Positions 61,214 through 62,351 of a DNA stretch of 62,351 nt are shown here, piece by piece. This DNA comes from Bacilli bacterium (lineage in GTDB: Bacteria; Bacillota_I; Bacilli_A; RF39; UBA660), in NCBI GenBank assembly GCA_017941235.1, contig JAGAWU010000029.1, positions 1 to 62,351 of the forward strand, in the 5' to 3' direction. The notes under the pieces are model-generated. The model saw nothing but the letters and a program-made list of their open reading frames with translations. It was not told the DNA's origin and did no database searches. How positions within the stretch are numbered: the stretch's first letter is position 1; every line of letters starts with the position of its first letter. The translations under genes were made by a program, and so were the position numbers.

Positions 61214-61281
61214 GAGGAAGGTTCACTGTTAAGTGTGAAGATCCTCTTTATATAGATGAGCACAATTTGTGCTCTTTTTTT
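61214..61281 (+). other. Two-hairpin intergenic element ending in a terminator
   Basis: On the plus strand a two-part hairpin (GAGGA-TTCAC / GTGAA-TCCTC, 61214-61246) is followed after 11 nt by GAGCAC / GTGCTC (61258-61274) and seven T. No gene reads rightward here, so it does not end a coding transcript. A TATATT at 61205-61210 could be a -10, but no good -35 is present. It could be a short RNA or a relic. I do not recognise an RNA family. Confidence 0.4.
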
Positions 61282-61287
61282 GTTTAA

Positions 61288-61313
61288 ACAAAAAGAGGTA
61301 AAAACTCCCCTTA
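61288..61313 (-). terminator. Terminator of the zinc-ribbon membrane protein gene
   Basis: AAGGGG / CCTCTT with an 8-nt loop (one G-T pair) is followed by TTTG on the minus strand. Confidence 0.55.
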
Positions 61314-62324
61314 TTTTTCTAATATCCATTCTTGTAAGTATTTAATCTCTGTAGAACAAAATTTACACTTACTATCATTTGCATTTATTGAGCCTCCGCA
61401 GTTTGGACATTTTATAATATTTTTGCCTTCTTCTAATTCTAGTTTACCTTTAGTATTTTTTCTCATTTTATAAGTTTCTTTTAAGTACTTAGATTTTATT
61501 TTGTTATTATTATAACTTATTACTCTTACTTCTGCTGTTACCTCTATATACTCATTACCTTTATCTTTATATTCTTTAAATGATAAGTAATCTAATATAT
61601 CATAATCAATTATGTTATCTTTTGTGTAGTAATACTTCTTTATTTCGTAGTTAAGATTGTTAAAAAATCTTTTCTTATCTATTCTTGTTCTATTCCAAAA
61701 ATTTATTTGCCTTTGATTTATTTTATCTTTATATCTTTTAATCGGTCCTAAAACAATATATGCATCTATTGTGTAGAAAAAATAATATAATATTAATGAT
61801 AATATTATTCCATAAATAAATACTTTTGATACATCTATTATATTAAATGTTCTTGATGTTAGTTTTATAAATAGTAGGCTTAATAGCATACTTATTACTA
61901 AGTCTACAATTCCTGTTATTACTCTATATGTATTATTTCGTAATACTCTATCATAATGATATTTATTGCCTAGTTCTTTGTCTGTATAATCAATGTTGTA
62001 ATATGTTCCACAAAAAGGGCATCCATCTATAAAATTTTCAAGTTTACCAGTTGCTCCACAGTTTGGGCAAACATTTTCTTTTTGTTCCATATCTTTTGAC
62101 ATAAATGTATATTCCATTCTAGTATCAAAATCTTTTTCTTCATGGATTAATAGATTATTTTTATAGTACTTTTTTGATAAAATTACTCCACATTTAATAT
62201 CATCATTTTTAGAACCATCTGTATTTCTTTCAAAGACTTCTCTACCAACTATATATTTTGTTTTTATATTAATATTATAGTCTTTTAATTTTTTATTTTG
62301 ATATTCTTCAGATATTAAAGCCAT
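61311..62324 (-). CDS. Zinc-ribbon membrane protein with Tim44-like domain
   Basis: This 337-residue protein has two zinc ribbons: one at about 82-102 (CPNC...CPFC) and one at the C-terminus (CPNC...CKFC, about 308-325). Two membrane helices lie between them (about 135-155 and 165-190). A helical/beta domain (about 205-295; RFFNNLNYEIKKYYYT...EYIEVTAEVRVISY) looks like the Tim44-like fold seen in bacterial zinc-ribbon transport proteins. AGGAGG precedes the ATG. The function is unknown; a membrane-associated adaptor is inferred. The family call is moderate, and the ribbons and helices are certain. Confidence 0.7.
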   Translation of the reverse strand: MALISEEYQNKKLKDYNINIKTKYIVGREVFERNTDGSKNDDIKCGVILSKKYYKNNLLIHEEKDFDTRMEYTFMSKDMEQKENVCPNCGATGKLENFIDGCPFCGTYYNIDYTDKELGNKYHYDRVLRNNTYRVITGIVDLVISMLLSLLFIKLTSRTFNIIDVSKVFIYGIILSLILYYFFYTIDAYIVLGPIKRYKDKINQRQINFWNRTRIDKKRFFNNLNYEIKKYYYTKDNIIDYDILDYLSFKEYKDKGNEYIEVTAEVRVISYNNNKIKSKYLKETYKMRKNTKGKLELEEGKNIIKCPNCGGSINANDSKCKFCSTEIKYLQEWILEK

Positions 62325-62351
62325 TCATGTACCTCCTATCTATTATTATTG

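Noticed and set aside
1..62351. Mycoplasma-type code with UGA as tryptophan
   Set aside because: Genes are complete under the standard code, Trp is encoded by TGG, and RF2 with a UGA-controlled frameshift is present.
1..62351. CRISPR array, transposon or prophage
   Set aside because: No regularly spaced repeats, transposase, integrase or phage structural genes were seen in any frame.

Overview
The window is a 62.4 kb stretch of a very AT-rich, Gram-positive-type (Bacillota) chromosome, probably an uncultured gut member of the Bacilli close to the Mollicutes (RF39-like). The evidence is the low GC content, strong Shine-Dalgarno sites (AAGGAGG/AGGTG), lipoprotein and sortase genes, cdaA-cdaR, ftsEX, whiA-yvcK-lgt-uvrA, and a tmRNA tag ending in AFA. 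The code is standard: an RF2 gene is present and is itself controlled by an in-frame UGA, so UGA is a stop here. No transposase, integrase, phage gene, CRISPR array or sporulation gene was seen. The taxonomic placement is an inference from gene content.

Layout, left to right. 1-13.4 kb: membrane protein, diguanylate cyclase, an ADP-ribosyltransferase-like orphan, folA, a coiled-coil orphan, a zinc-ribbon / radical-SAM / DUF1294 cassette, a membrane-anchored metalloprotease with disulfide-bearing repeats, an NfeD-stomatin pair, an Ig-like secreted protein and fhs. 13.5-22.7 kb: a thioester adhesin with its sortase, an S41 protease, tRNA-Asn, a thioredoxin-like membrane protein, a LolA-like lipoprotein, DUF378, cdaA-cdaR and trxB-trxA. 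22.7-36.9 kb: an accessory-looking region with four XRE regulators (three plainly membrane-anchored), a Ca2+ P-type ATPase, gpmI, a GntR-controlled ABC exporter, an SDR oxidoreductase, a DUF3267 protein, a Nudix hydrolase and two orphans. 37.0-41.9 kb: the ribosome-rescue and secretion cluster secG-rnr-(capA)-smpB-(lipoprotein)-ssrA. In it the CapA-like gene is cut by an in-frame stop. 42.0-54.6 kb: nucleoside kinase, clpP, whiA-yvcK-lgt-uvrA, an orphan with a HopA1-like pattern, a DUF4190 protein, an XRE regulator and uvrB. 54.7-62.3 kb: a TasA/camelysin-like secreted protein, ftsE-ftsX-M23 hydrolase, prfB-yitT-yitT and a zinc-ribbon membrane protein.

How the genes fit together. Much of the window is core housekeeping: excision repair (uvrA, uvrB), one-carbon metabolism (folA, fhs), glycolysis (gpmI), thiol redox (trxA, trxB), c-di-AMP synthesis (cdaA-cdaR), ribosome rescue (ssrA, smpB, rnr), division (ftsEX with a wall hydrolase) and translation termination (prfB). 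Several modules concern the cell surface: thioester adhesin plus sortase, metalloprotease, lipoproteins made by Lgt, CapA and the TasA-like protein. Most genes have a clear Shine-Dalgarno site, and most transcription units end in strong intrinsic terminators, often shared between convergent genes.

The main points for a second look are: the nonsense codon separating the CapA membrane anchor from its enzyme domain; the repeat metalloprotease; the adhesin-sortase pair with an unusual sorting signal; the ADP-ribosyltransferase-like and HopA1-like orphans; tRNA/tmRNA-3'-end-like relics flanking the Nudix gene; and an unexplained two-hairpin element at 61.2 kb.
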